Assembly: GCF_949987535.1 (NCBI RefSeq)
Contig: NC_080072.1
Coordinates: 54,380,356-54,444,355, forward strand
Direction: 5' to 3'
DNA: 64,000 nt
From: Balaenoptera acutorostrata
Lineage: Eukaryota > Chordata > Mammalia > Artiodactyla > Balaenopteridae
Numbering within the stretch: the first letter of the stretch is position 1; each line of letters begins with the position of its first letter. The notes beneath the pieces were generated by a model. It was not told where the DNA came from. It saw nothing but the letters and a program-made list of their open reading frames with translations, and ran no database searches. This document shows positions 34,987-46,650 of the stretch, piece after piece. Made by a program: the position numbers and the translations under genes.

Positions 34987-36480
34987 AACAGGTAAAACTA
35001 ATCTGTAGTCATAGTTATAAGGTTAAGGGTTGCTTAGGGCTGAGTAGCATGGGAGATTGATTACTAGTGGGGTTTTTTTTGTCGTTTGTCTTTGTTTTTG
35101 TTTTTGTCTGTGCTGCAAGGCTTGTGGGATCTTAGTTTCCTGACCAGGAATCGAACCTGGGCCCTCGGCAGTGAAAGCACGGAGTCCTAGCCACTGGACC
35201 GCCAAAGAATTCCCACTAGTGGGTTTGAAGGGACTTTTTTGGGTGGTAAAAAATGTTCTATATCTTGATTAGGGATACAGTTACATGGATATATACATTT
35301 GTCAAAATTCATTGAGCTGTGCATTCCATGTGATCATTTTATCATATGTAGATTATGCCTTAACATAGTTGATTTTTTAAAAATCAGTTCAAAGTGGATT
35401 GTAGATCTAAATGTGAAAGGTCAAATAATAAGCTCCTTAAAGATACCACGAGAGAATTTCTGAAATGGGATATAAAAAACACTAATGTTAAATTAAACTA
35501 TTAAAACCTGGAGCATCTTGTCTTTAAAAGGCACTAACAAGAGAGTGAAAAAGGCAAGCTACCGTGAGAGGGGAAAAAAAGTGTGTGTGTGTGTGTGTAT
35601 GGGTGTATGTATGTATCTTGTAGGTATATTTTTTTTCTTGAAAATTGCCTCATATTCAAAAAATATAAATAACTCCTACAAATTACTAGGGAAAATCCCA
35701 AATATTTTAAAGGAGAAAGGGCAACAATGTGAATAGGCACATCATAAAAGAGAATTTCCAAATAGTCAATAAAGACATGAAAAACTGCTCTAGATCTTTA
35801 GTCATCAGAGAAATGCAAATTGAAGTCATAATACGGTATCAATATATATGAACTGAAATGGCTAAAATAGACAATACTGAGTGTTAACAAGGTTGAGAGC
35901 AACTGTCATTCTGCTACATTGCAGGTTGGGGTGGGAGTATAATTTGTACAACCAATTTGGGGAAACTATGGCAGTGTACCCGTGCGTTATGACTAAACAG
36001 CTTCTCTTTTAGAATATACCCCACAGAACAGTATGTGTATCAGGATACATATTCAAGAATGTTCATAGCAGTTTATTTGTAAATAGCTATAAATTAATAA
36101 CTACACAAATATCCATTAACAATAGAATTGTTAAGTTGTTTTGTAGTCAAACAATGGAATACTATAAAACAATGAGAAAGAACAACCTACTACATGCAAC
36201 TACATGGATGAATCTCACAAATGGCATGTTGACTGAAGCAAGACAGATTCAATACATATATAAGATTCCACTTATATAAATTTCAGAAATAGGTGAAATG
36301 ATTCTTTTTGGTGTGGGAAACTGGGATCATAGTTACTTTGGGGTGAGGAATAGGCACAAGGGGTACTGGTAATATATTGTTTCTTGATCTGGGTGGTAGT
36401 TACATGGATGTGCTTATTTTGTATAATTTGTCATTTATGATTTGTACATTATGTATAATGCTTTGATTTTTAAAAGTTTA
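34987..36480 (+). repeat. L1 3' regions (two elements)
   Basis: The first L1 ends near 35380 (agttacatggatatatac, cattgagctgtgcattcc). A second, similar L1 tract follows to about 36480 (gaaatgcaaattgaagtcat, atggaatactataaaacaat, ggtggtagttacatggatgt). An older SINE interrupts the first. A short GT/GTAT repeat lies at 35580-35617. Confidence 0.78.
35085..35213 (-). repeat. Older short SINE
   Basis: Reversed tRNA-like head: cctgaccaggaatcgaacct, gtcctagccactggacc, then ccaaagaattccc. Same short type as the outer element at 100-557. Confidence 0.82.
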
Positions 36481-36484
36481 TTTT

Positions 36485-36600
36485 TGGGAATTCACTGGCG
36501 GTCCAGTGGTTAAGACTCTGCGCTTCCACTGCAGGGGTTCGATCTCTGGTCAGGGAACAAAGATCCCGCATGCCACGTGTCCTGGCCAAAAAAAAAAGTT
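36485..36600 (+). repeat. Older short SINE
   Basis: gggaattcactggcggtcca, ctgcgcttccactgcagggg, ggtcagggaacaaagatccc, ending in a run of ten A. Short tRNA-derived SINE type. Confidence 0.85.
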
Positions 36601-36746
36601 TATTTTTAAAAATTAATGATGACAAAGTAAAGATATTTTGAGGAAAAAAATTACATTGTACTCTTGATAGTGTGGCTGAGAATGAGATTACCGTACAGAA
36701 GTCAATAGTTTTTCTTTAATAATTAGCATCTAAAAATGGAGGCAGG

Positions 36747-36873
36747 GACTTCCCTGGCAGTCCAGTGGTTAGGACTCCCCGCTTCCACTGCAGGGGGCAT
36801 GGGTTGCATCCTTGGTCAGGGAAGTAAGATCCCGTGAGCTGCTGGGTGTGGCCAATAAATTAAAAAAAAAAAA
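36747..36873 (+). repeat. Older short SINE
   Basis: agggacttccctggcagtcc, ccccgcttccactgcagg, ccttggtcagggaagtaag, ending in a run of A. Same type as the element 260 bases upstream and in the same orientation. Confidence 0.85.
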
Positions 36874-36879
36874 TGGGGG

Positions 36880-37110
36880 CAGTAATAAGCATTCCACTTG
36901 CAGTGGTGGGCGGCTTCACTTGGTACAAGCTGAGATCTCTTTTGTTTTGGCTCCTACTGCTTGCCTCTTGCTTTTAGCTCTAGGGCTTCTCTGTGGTTGC
37001 TGCTGCAGTCCCTACCATGAGAACTTACTTGAGTTGTACAAGCCAGTGTCAGGGGTATTTAACATCCAGTGGAGCAAACTTTGGTCAGCAGGATGTGGGA
37101 GTCTATTTAT

Positions 37111-37156
<46 letters not shown>

Positions 37157-37365
37157 TTCCCCCTTTCTCACTTCTGATTGATAGTCTTGAGCTGCATTGC
37201 ATACAGTTTCTCATATTGTCTTCTGTAGCCAACTGTCAAGCCAACCACTTTTATTGGCTCGCTGTCTCTCCTTGTTATACTACTCCATCCTTAACTCCTG
37301 CTCCCCAATAAAGTATTCATGAATAAGCCTTCTACTCAGACTCTGACCTGCTCCCCATAACAAAG
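36880..37365. other. Unclassified stretch, possibly LTR-derived
   Basis: Mixed-composition sequence split by the (TA)n tract. The right part carries ctgctccccaataaagtatt and cctgctccccataaca, which resembles a polyadenylation region of an LTR. I cannot assign a family. Confidence 0.3.
37117..37154. repeat. (TA)n microsatellite
   Basis: About 19 uninterrupted TA units. Likely length-variable. Confidence 0.97.
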
Positions 37366-38069
37366 AATTATCTAGCCCAAAATGTCAGTAGTGCTGAGGT
37401 TGAGAAATCGTGGTATTTGAAGCCAGTGGTTTGCTTTAAAATCTAAGCTCTTCGATATTCAAACACTGACTTCAGGAAATAACCACTGAATGTCAATTTT
37501 TGTGTCTATAAAATGATAATGATAAGGTAAGCTCTATAAACTTAATGCCTGAAACATGGAAGAGTTCAATAAAACAGCAGCTATTGATACTTCTTATTCA
37601 AGTTTATATGCTATTTTCTGGCACTCTCAGTCATTTTCGCTGAGTATAAAAACTCTTTCCTAGATACCAAGTTCTCAAGTCCTTATAAGTAACCATCAAA
37701 AGGGACAAAAAAAAGCATCTGCAGAACCCAATATAGAGTAAACACCAACATGATTCATGTGAAGATTTAAATGTGTATATGGGTTTTTCAATTTTGTAAA
37801 TTTTTAGCTTTAAGGTGATGCTGTGTTAGCAGAGACTCAACACGGCAATGAGAAGGTTGTTTTGCCAACAACACACAAGTTCATTGTCAGAAACATTGAG
37901 AGCAGCCATAAACATTATTAGGAGGCAAAGGATGCATTCTAAAACACTAGAAAAGCCAGAGAACATAGTATGTAGACACAATTAAGCACAAAAGAAAATA
38001 ACACTAAAATACGTAAAACAGGAAATTTAATATTTAATTTTTTAAAAATAGCAACGTCTGTGTATGTAT

Positions 38070-38255
38070 ATATTGTTGGGGGCTATCCTATGCATTTCGG
38101 ATGTTTAGTAGCAGTTCCTGGCCTCTACCCACTAGATGCCAGTAGCACCACACACCTTATCCCCTCAGTTGTGACAGCCAAAAGTGTCTCCAGACATTGC
38201 CAGATGTATCCTGAGAGGCAAAATCAGCCTTGGTTGAGAACAACCGAGGTAAACA
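38070..38255 (+). mobile_element. MER5-type hAT element
   Basis: gatgtttagtagcagttcct, ggcctctacccactagatgc, cagccaaaagtgtctccag, ttggttgagaacaaccgag follow the MER5 consensus order as I know it. Confidence 0.9.
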
Positions 38256-38329
38256 TAGATTTGAATTTCAGCTCCAAGGCTATGGCTCTGTGAATTTGCC
38301 ATATTTTTTTTTAAACCTTAGTTTTGTTT

Positions 38330-38415
38330 TTTAATTTTTAAAGTAGAGATAATGAGATAATTTAACAGTGCTTTAACTCTGCATCTGACACATAGAGTTC
38401 AGTAAATGATAATGT
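38330..38415 (+). repeat. Possible MIR 3' fragment
   Basis: aagtagagataatgagataa and gcatctgacacatagagttc resemble a MIR tail. Short and decayed. Confidence 0.45.
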
Positions 38416-38496
38416 GATGCTAAAACCTGTTTTTTGTGTGTGCCACTCCGCCTTTCTATCCTCTAAAAGTGAAATGCCCCTTTGTAGCCTGTGGTC

Positions 38497-38544
38497 ATCT
38501 AAGATCATTAAAAGGCATTGATCTAAGATCATTAAAAGGCATTG
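38497..38544. repeat. 24-base tandem duplication
   Basis: A 24-base unit beginning atctaagatcattaaaagg occurs twice in direct succession without a mismatch. Confidence 0.97.
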
Positions 38545-39019
38545 ATCTTTCATGTGGGCAGTTAGCATAGACTTCAGGTTTGCTTTCTACCTAGCTATGG
38601 ATTAGCTTTCTTCCTCTTGTGTTCTCCTCCTGATGTAACATTGTTTATGGTGTTCTTTGCATATTCATAACCTCTTGAATTAGACTCAGCATGTTAAAGA
38701 CTAGTTCAGGCTTACTGGAATCATACCTATAGAAATTGGAAAGATAAGACTAAATCTTTATTGTTGTTCATTGTTATTGTTGTTTTTGTTTTTTAACCCA
38801 GGTGACAGCCAATGAAAAATATTTATTTGTTCTTTAATTTTATTTTATAAGTATGATTAAAAATATTAATAGCATAGAATTGTTTTCATATACATTGTCA
38901 TTTAAATTTTATTAAAATCCCAGGCAATGAAAAGAGAATAAAGGGAGGTTAGGAAAGGGAACTCTTGATATACTGTAAGTATATAGCAAGATACTACAGT
39001 AAATACTTTATATTATTAT

Positions 39020-39175
39020 CTCATTTATTTCTTACAGCAATATCTGCAAAGTAAGTAGCATTGTCCTATTTTGTAGGTGAGCATATGGTGGTTCATTTGC
39101 CCAAGATCATATAGCTGCTAATAAGTGACAGAACCACTAGAACCCAGGTTTTAAATGCCAAAACCCATCTTATTT
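39020..39175 (-). repeat. MIR fragment
   Basis: Reversed MIR: attttgtaggtgagcatatg, ttgcccaagatcatatagct, agaacccaggttttaaat. Confidence 0.8.
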
Positions 39176-39740
39176 TCATAATGCCGTGCTACCTCCCCCA
39201 AATGAGGAGCATATTAGTCTGCCTTAACTTTCTTTGTACACCATGTATCTTGACCTATCCTGTGGATCACAAGATCCACATAAATTGTAGAACGTTGGAA
39301 CTGTGATAAGCCATTTTTTCTGTTTCCAGTAGGCCCAAAGACCTGTCTTGCCTAGACCAACTTCTCTGGCCCTCTGTGGCCTACATCTTTGCTGTTCTCC
39401 TGGTCCAGTGCAGTTATATCTGGTTTATGAGAGTAAGGAAAGTTTTTAGGTTCCGCCTTTTTTGGCTAAGTGAATAAACCTTATTTTTTGATTATGTGTA
39501 TTATCTTAGCCTTTGTGATTTCATATAGCTCAAGAATGCAGAGCAGTTAAATCTTAAGCCATGAAGGGAATGTTTGGCAAGATTCAAGTAAAAGTAGACT
39601 TAAAAATTAAGAGGGCTTTATATCAAATAAGAAAATAGTCTCAAAACTTTCCTGTTTGTTCTAATAGACTACTGCGTAAAAGATGTTTTTAAGTCTATAG
39701 TTGCCTAAAAGTACTGTCTTGGTGTGATTTGTATTTTTAG

Positions 39741-39887
39741 CTGAGAGAAGAAAAGTTACAAGAGGAGAAAACCTTTGAAGATCAAATCCACAGGCTGTTA
39801 CCAGAGGATACAGAAATGGGAAAAAGGAAAGTGGATGAACAGAAAAAAAGAGATGAGCCATTAGTACTGAAGACAAATCTAGAGCGC
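39741..39887 (+). CDS. RNF169: RNF169 exon 3 (internal coding exon)
   Basis: The exon lies between gtatttttag and gcgc|gtaagt, a near-perfect donor. It holds exactly 49 codons in phase 0, joining cleanly to exon 2 (…ESLRK then LREEKLQEEK…). The product is very charged and probably helical: Glu, Lys and Arg dominate its first half, as expected of a ubiquitin-binding helix next to the motifs of the RNF168/RNF169 family. Its end, DEPLVLKTNLER, also matches RNF169 as I recall it. Remembered human residues differ at a few places (for example S to F in the EKTFEDQ segment, T to M, M to V, and H to R at the last codon). These are ordinary ortholog differences with no frameshift or stop. Intron 2 between this exon and exon 2 is about 25.3 kb. 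An ORF on the opposite strand at this place is a shadow. Confidence 0.92.
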
Positions 39888-41799
39888 GTAAGTAGATCAC
39901 CTTTTTGATGGACACCTGCCTCAAAATCAGCAGTTGGCCCAGGTGATGTGGATCTGAAAAACCTTTGTTGGTGAACAGTAACAGTCATTGACTGTGCAGC
40001 TTAAGAGTAGTGAAGAACTTAGCGTTCAGATGGAGAGCTGGAGAAAATGATTTGTGAATGGGACAATGAGACTTGTGTGGAAAGATTAAGGGGGAACAGT
40101 GGGGGAAAAAGGTGAGTGAGAGGAAGAACCTAGTATAGTATACTACTTGTGGTAAGTTTTATACATATATTGTCATTTTGATTTATGAGTTGTTATTTGA
40201 CATCTGAGTTCTGTATGTGTTATATCCTCAACTAGATTTCCTTATAGTTTGTATTTTACTTCCCTTTACTCTTTATAATGCCTCAAACAGCACAGTTCTA
40301 TTTACAAAGTAGGTCCTCAATATTAGATTACTTAGTTTAAACTTAACCTAATTATACTTCTAATTGGGCCAAATCTTTCCTGAATTTTTTTTCGTTACTT
40401 ATTTACCAAGCAAATTACTGGAAAATATTGTAAATGGTATATTTAACTAATACAAGAAAGCACTTTTGGAGGATCCACTGATTACGGCTCAAATGGATGA
40501 TTATACTTGTTTTTTTTAATTTAGTAATTCATATTGGATTAGACATCTTCTATTACTTGCTATATGTACTTAGCATACCTTTAGAGTCATATCTATTAAA
40601 ATGTTTTGTGATTCAGGCTCGTTAGTATTTCAGGCTATATTTTTAATTAGGTGGATTTAATAAAGCTTTACCATATATAAAGACAGACAACATACCAGAA
40701 TAGAGGGGAAAAAAATCTCTAGACCTGAAGTCTGCCTGTCAAACAGGTTCCAGCATTGTTACAGATTGTACAACTTTGGCCAGGTTACTTAATTTCTCTG
40801 TGCTTTAGGTTTACTCTTTGCAAAGGCATTTTTCCTGAACTTCAAAATTTGAGATTACTTAAGCTTTCTTGGATTGATAGTATTTGCTGACTGTCAATGT
40901 ATATGTGGGGTTTTTTAACCCAGTTATAATAATAATAATTGTTACTATTTAATTATTGTTAAAAGCAACCATTTGCATTCCAACCTTCTAAAAGATTCAG
41001 TTTAACAAATATGAAATGCTTATGTACTCTCAATGCTCTGTTCATTGGGAACTACAAAAGGAAAAAGACTGCTTTTGGAGAGAATACAGTTTATCTAGGA
41101 AGGCAAGAATAAAATATATGATAGTCTTGTGCATATAGTATGTCTTCTGACTAATAGCCCCAACTGTTGTCTGTAGTCTCTAAAGACCGCAAACTCTGCC
41201 TCTTCACCCCAACAGGACTGTCCATTAGTGTCCTCAGGGAAAACAGCCCAGAAAGGCATTTCTTTTTAGGACAAACCAATTTTGACAAAGAGAGCTTACT
41301 CTTTACTATGGTCCTTTGATAGAAAGAACCTATTGTTTTCGGCCTTGCCAGATCTAGGTTTCCTCCAGGAAATGATCTCTAGTATTAATTCATAGCAAGG
41401 ATGGGAAATTGCTCTAATTATTTTTTCTTTTGCCACTATAATCTTTGAAGTAGAAATTCATTACATCAACCTAAAATTTAATCTTAAAAGGAATCAGGAA
41501 GTACAAATCCTGATTGGCAATGGCCAGTTTTGCAAAATTTCCTGTACATTGAATAAAATCAGATCTATGAACACTTTAAGTTTTAGATTTTTGTGATTTT
41601 ACCTTTTTTCTGTTTGCTTTTATATTTTATATTTTTGAGGACTTTTACAATTTTACTTTAAATATGTCTTAAGAAATTTTGGTGTTGAACAAATAATTTC
41701 ATTTAGTTTGGCCAAGGATACATTCATATTGGGACTGAAAAGAAGCTCAAGTGGTCTCAGTGGAAAGCCAGCTGAAGGATTATATTTTATAGAGAGACT

Positions 41800-42362
41800 A
41801 TTATGATTAGAGCTGGACTGATCATTTCACCCTCCTGCTCCAAAAACCTCAGTGGCTCCCCATTTCCTGTGGAATTAAATGAGAACTCTTCACCCCAACA
41901 TTCAGGTCCTTAGTATTATTCTAGCTTATCTTTCCATTTTTGCTTACATCCGAGAACTCCAGGGAACAGAGCTGTTTGCTTTCCCCCAAATGTATAATCT
42001 ATGCTTTCCCTCCTGAGAATCCTTGCTCTTGCATTTCATCTCATTGAAATGCCACTGACCTTACCTGTTGAAAGGCTATTTATCTTTCCATGTCCAGTTC
42101 AAAAGCTGTCACCTTCCTGGAACCTATAGGGATTCCTCACTTTTTTCTCCACTCCCATCATCCATTCTCTTCAACTTTCCTCTCCTCACTTTGTAACTTT
42201 TATAGGACTTATTTCATTCTTCCTTACATTATGGTTATTTGTGTGTTTGTGTTTCTCTACTTAATTTGTAAGTTTGTTAAGTATAGGAAATGTGTCTTAC
42301 CGTTTTTTAAATCTCCCATAGTACCTTGCACATCACAAGTGTTTGATACGTGTTTATCAAGT
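41800..42362 (+). repeat. L2-like ancient element
   Basis: cagtggctccccatttcctg and the later ttaagtataggaaatgtgtc, ccttgcacatcacaagtg, gtttatcaagttgaatcc have the order of an L2 3' portion. The middle is decayed. Confidence 0.65.
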
Positions 42363-42633
42363 TGAATCCAAACAGAGGAAGAAAAGTGCTTATTCTAGAA
42401 ACAGTTATTTGTTCAGAAAGAAAATAAAATAGGCATGATGTTTAATTTATTATGATTTGTTATGGTGCAGTTAATACCGACAATAGTGCAAATTGTTGGA
42501 AAACAATTTGGTGTAACAATTATAGTCATACCAAAGGTTATAAAGTTGAAAGTGAAAAACTGCTTGTCATCCCATAACCTAGAGATAACTCCTATAAACA
42601 TTTTGGTGAATATCCTTCCAGACTTCTTTTCTA

Positions 42634-42668
<35 letters not shown>

Positions 42669-42669
42669 A
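42634..42669. repeat. (GT)n microsatellite
   Basis: A GT run of about 16 units with one GTTT interruption, directly before an (AT)-rich stretch. Confidence 0.95.
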
Positions 42670-42699
42670 TAAAATATATTGTTTTTCTTTTCAGAAAAT

Positions 42700-43140
42700 G
42701 TAACCCAGTATACATACTGTTTTATAACCTTCTTTAATAAATTATAAGTCTTGGATGTCTTTCCATGTAAATAAAGAATCCCATATCATTATTTAGTGGT
42801 CTGCTAGTTATTCTTTACTGTAGAATTTATCCAATTAATTTGTTTAATTAATCTGTTGATATTTTGCTGTCTTAAACCACTGCTGTGATGAAATCCACAT
42901 GTCTCATTAGTTCCTTATAAATTACTAGAAGTAGAATGATCAGATTAAAGGGAATGTACTTTTTAAGACTTTTTGGTACTTATTATTCAGTTGACCTCCA
43001 GAAAGTTTGTATTAAACTTTGAACTTTAAAGTTTGTATTAAACAATAGTAGACATGTGCTAAACTGATTTCCTCACACCCTTGCCAACCCTGGGTATTAT
43101 CATTCTTTTAATTTTTTTTAGGCACAACATTTAAAAAAAT
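42700..43140 (-). repeat. Probable old L1/HAL1-like fragment
   Basis: ataattatgtctttccatgtaa-like text, attagttccttataaattac, cagattaaagggaatgta and cctcacacccttgccaaccc look like reversed L1-derived 3' sequence. A 16-base phrase aaagtttgtattaaac is repeated at 43002-43017 and 43028-43043. Confidence 0.5.
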
Positions 43141-43439
43141 ATCATTTTAGAGATTTCCATTTTAGGAATCGATTGTCCTATAGGCTTGTTTTTATCCAAA
43201 GTTAAAGATGAGAGGTAAATATTTTCCTATCTTATGGCTCTAGGTTTTGTGAGGGTAGAAATATAGAGGGATTGGGGGTCAGGGTACCTTCTGTTTATAT
43301 AATTATTTATTTATAATAATGTAAATTTATTTTCAACAATTAAAAGGGACCTGGCATATACCTACTATAATACCAGAGTTTTTTCTTAAAAGATTAATAG
43401 TATTAAAATTGATATAAATAAAATCTGTCTTTTGTTGAG

Positions 43440-43625
43440 CACTTACTACTTGTGAGCTAATGCACTATGTGTTTTTAATGGTTTATCACAATATATGTAG
43501 TAGACAGATCATTTTTAATTTTATAGATGAGAAACTGAGGCTCAAAAAGGTAAAGCAACTAACCTATAGTGACAGTGATAGCTAAGTAATAGAGCTGGAA
43601 TTTGAACATTCTTTTATTTGGTACC
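43440..43625 (-). repeat. MIR element
   Basis: Reversed MIR: gcacttactacttgtgagct, tagatgagaaactgaggctc, taatagagctggaatttgaa. Confidence 0.88.
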
Positions 43626-44289
43626 GAATTGATTATGCAGAAAGACCTAAAAAAAATTGCCATTATTTATCCCCTGTTGAGTCTGTTGATGTCAAAACTT
43701 TTTCTTTCTTTCCAATAAATTTGGTAATGGGTTAGTGCCATTAAAGTTTCTCCAGTGAATAGTTTGTACAACAGGGTTCTTTAAGGAGTGATAGATACCC
43801 TACAAAATTGAAAAGCTTCTCTGTAAATTGTAATCCTTCAACTGTTTCTCAAAGGCTGTTGGAAACATAGCCTGTTGTATGAATGTGCCTATCAACCTAG
43901 AGAATAACAAAGCATTTAAGGAATACAGGGTACTCTGAGCCATAAGATGCCTTGCATGCCTCTGTCTACAACTCTAACTTTGATAGTCATTTAATCGTTA
44001 GAAAACTGGTTAATCATTAGACGTTTTTTGTTTACCTACTATATAATGGTATCAGAAGTTTTAAAGAAAAGGTGGTCACTTGCTCTCAAAGAGTCTGTTG
44101 TCTACAGCAGAAATCAGACTCCTAAATAAGAAGCTACGGTTCAGTGTGATTAGTTGCTCCCCCTAGAAAGAAGACACTCATATTGAATCATGAGCAAATC
44201 CTCATATGTGTATGCAAAAGACACACGTAAAAGAAACTTTGAATGTAAATTTAAAGACTCAAAAAGAGACTCTAAAATAAAATGAAGGT

Positions 44290-44840
44290 AAATGAATGAG
44301 TGTCAGCAAGATGGAAAAAGCTGATCTAAGGGTATTTGGAAGCGAAAGTGACATTTAAGATGCCTCTGAAAGGCCAGTGAGTATTTTAGGCAGAGAATGT
44401 GGAAGGAGAATCTTAGGCAAAGGGACTAATAGCATGTACAAAAGAATAGGAGTTTTGAAAGACTATGATGGTACATGTGGAGAGTAGAAAGTAGTATGAT
44501 TACAGTAGAGCTCAAGGAGTTCCCTGTGTGGGAACTGGTGGGAGAAAAACTTGGAAGAAGATTGGATCTAGTTTCTGAAGGTTATTGGGTCATGCTGAGG
44601 TATTTAGACTTTATCCTGAAGTCACCAACGGTTAAGCAGGGGAGTGATGGGATTCTGTCTGTGTGTTTGATAACATGGAGGGGATTGGAGGGAAGAAAGG
44701 CTGGAGAGAGCAAGACCCATAAGTAGATTATTGCAGTGGTCAAGGCAGAAGATGATGAGAATCTAAGGAAAGGCAGTGACAATGAGTATACATGAGAAGA
44801 GTTAGATCTGAAAGACATTCGAGGAGTAGAATGGAGCAAA
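44290..44840 (+). repeat. Ancient dispersed repeat
   Basis: gacatttaagatgcctctga, gagaatgtggaaggagaatc, tagactttatcctgaagtca, aagcaggggagtgatgggat, gattattgcagtggtcaagg. The same family as 17060-17750 and 13640-13860. Confidence 0.6.
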
Positions 44841-44884
44841 GTGGAAATAACGTGGAGGCAGTTTGGAGACAGATGCTCTGGATC

Positions 44885-45035
44885 ACAGTGCCAACGTTAA
44901 CTCCTTATTAACTCTACAATCCTAGGCGAATTAACTACTCTGAGCCTCAGTTTGCCATCTGTAAAAGGTAATAATCCCTTCTTAGTGGGGTAGGTTAAAG
45001 AGTAGATGAAATAAAATATTTGGATGTGTTGGGGT
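44885..45035 (+). repeat. MIR fragment
   Basis: ctacaatcctaggcgaatta, ctctgagcctcagtttgcca, tctgtaaaaggtaataatcc. It lies about 300 bases before RNF169 exon 4. Confidence 0.82.
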
Positions 45036-45341
45036 ACTCAAAACCTCTATACAATGTTATTAATGACTTTGAAGAAAGGAAAGGAAAGAGTCATGGGTGA
45101 CATTGAAGCTTCTAACTGGGTTGGTAGGGGGACTTAGAGAAGAGAAATATTGAGTTTGATTTTGGATATATTAAGTTTGAGCTGCATTTGGGATATACAG
45201 ATTGGGATCCCAAGAGGCAGTTGGAAACATAGATTGGAACTCAGAGAGAACATGTAATAGAAAGAGAGATTTGAACAATAGCTTTGGGAGATTCCGTGGG
45301 AACCCCAAATGGACAGTGTTGTCTCCCTTGTCTCCTGCCAG

Positions 45342-45460
45342 TGTCCTGCACGTCTCTCAGATTCAGAGAATGAAGAACCTTCTCGAGGCAAGATGATACA
45401 GACACACCGCTCGGCATTTGTTTCCAAGAACAACTCCTACTCCTTATCTTTCCTGGCAGG
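45342..45460 (+). CDS. RNF169: RNF169 exon 4 (internal coding exon)
   Basis: The acceptor tctcctgccag follows a pyrimidine tract and the donor is ggcagg|gtaaga. The exon has 39 complete codons plus two bases (phase 2), so the next exon should begin by completing a glycine codon. The product starts CPARLSDSENEEPSRGK and includes HRSAFVSKNNSYSLSFLA, which I recognise as RNF169. The Ser- and Glu-rich start followed by a conserved Ser/Asn/Tyr stretch is what the family has at this point, and no catalytic residue is involved. It joins exon 3 in phase 0 over a 5.45-kb intron. The following exon (expected to start near KLNSK) was not found in the remaining 18.5 kb and presumably lies beyond the window. 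Compared with remembered human sequence there are Q to K and A to S changes. Confidence 0.92.
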
Positions 45461-46009
45461 GTAAGAGACTGATACTGAATTCAGTCAGGGTTCTTTCATT
45501 TTGGGATATGAGACAAAAGGGACTGGGGGAGCTTTAAAGTGTTCATTGTAGCTACTTTGGGGGAGGTGGGAGTGAGGGAAAATGGGGGAACTGGTTTTCA
45601 AATATGGGTTAGGAATAAAGGGCTGACCTGAAATTTTAAAGAAAAGTAAATTTTACCCATTTCGGGTATCCTCAGGATAAGATTGTACTAATTGCTCTGC
45701 TGCAGAGTTGAACTTTCTTTTCTGGGAGGAAACAACAAAGCCTTCTTCAACAACCATTGATATTGAAGACAATATCCATGGATTTTCTTTGTGGACTTTT
45801 TTCTCTTAATAGGAACTTGAGGCCAGAGTTGATTTATTTACAATGCCTGGAACTAAAATATATATTGATAGGTTTCAAGAGGGCAAACTAAAAAGTTTTC
45901 AAGACCTTTGTCAAGGCATTTCTTGTTCCTTTAGACTTTGCAGGCCCTGGGGAGGAAAGGAAGGAGGAATTGGATGAATGTTGGGTGATGGAAGAATAAT
46001 GAAGGGCTT

Positions 46010-46135
46010 GGTGGAAGGAAGGAAAGAAGGATGGATAGATGGATGGATAGATAGGTAGGTAGGTAGGTAGATAGATAGCAGGAGGGAAAGAAAGGGAAGA
46101 AGAAATGAAAGAAGGGAGGAAGGCTAGAAGGAATC
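46010..46135. repeat. Compound purine-rich tetranucleotide repeat
   Basis: GGAA/GAAG-type units grade into (GGAT)n, (AGGT)n and (AGAT)n and then back to GGAA/GAAG. Confidence 0.93.
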
Positions 46136-46489
46136 ATTTATTCAACAGACAGTAGGTACTACGTGCCATGCCCTCTCTTTTAATATAAAAAGACACAGTC
46201 TTTACCCCATTTTGTTGTCTTTTTTGATTTAAAGCTGGCATTGCTCACCCTTATTTCTAGGGTTCTTCTCCTCCTTCCCACAGCACTATGAAGTGTATCT
46301 CTCTTGCTGTTCCTATGGACATATACCTGGACCCTTTATATCTTAAGGCTTTTTATTGCTATTCACTAGTAAATATGACCAAAAAAAATCTACCAAGTTT
46401 AAGAATGTTATAAAGTTCATACTATTGTGATCCCTGTTGTTTTTATATCTGAATCCTTTTGGTATATGTTCTGATTTTCCTGTTCTTTC

Positions 46490-46650
46490 TTTTTTTTCTT
46501 TAAATTTTATTGGAGTATAGTTGATTTACAATGTTGTGTTAGTTTCAGGTGTACAGCAAAGTGATTCAGTTATACATATACATATATTCATTCTTTTTCA
46601 GATTCTTTTCCCATATAGGTTATTACAGAATATTGAGTATTTCCTCTTAT
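46490..46650 (-). mobile_element. Short 5'-truncated L1 3' end
   Basis: Reversed L1 end: tattggagtatagttgattt, tttcaggtgtacagcaaag, cccatataggttattacaga. The same end as the L1 at 5606. Confidence 0.88.

Larger units (their letters stand above)
14485..39740 (+). other. RNF169: RNF169 intron 2
   Basis: This intron of about 25.3 kb starts with gtacag and ends with ttttag. It contains two retrocopied pseudogenes, a dense L1/SINE cluster, and the rearranged segment at 17560-17659. The stretches 14490-15990, 16410-17050, 20120-22080, 24530-25020, 25220-26110, 28330-29180, 37320-38060 and 38560-39020 hold no feature I can identify. Confidence 0.85.
39888..45341 (+). other. RNF169: RNF169 intron 3
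   Basis: This intron of 5.45 kb starts with gtaagt and ends with tgccag. It is mostly single-copy with old L2 and MIR pieces and no young SINE. The stretches 39890-41790 and 43050-43430 contain nothing I recognise. Confidence 0.85.

Noticed and set aside
37117..37154. (TA)n tract as a possible origin or cruciform element
   Set aside because: A plain dinucleotide microsatellite, common in mammalian introns. No further evidence.
45202..45396. 64-codon open frame overlapping RNF169 exon 4
   Set aside because: It reads through the acceptor in a different frame from RNF169. The spliced frame is the supported one.
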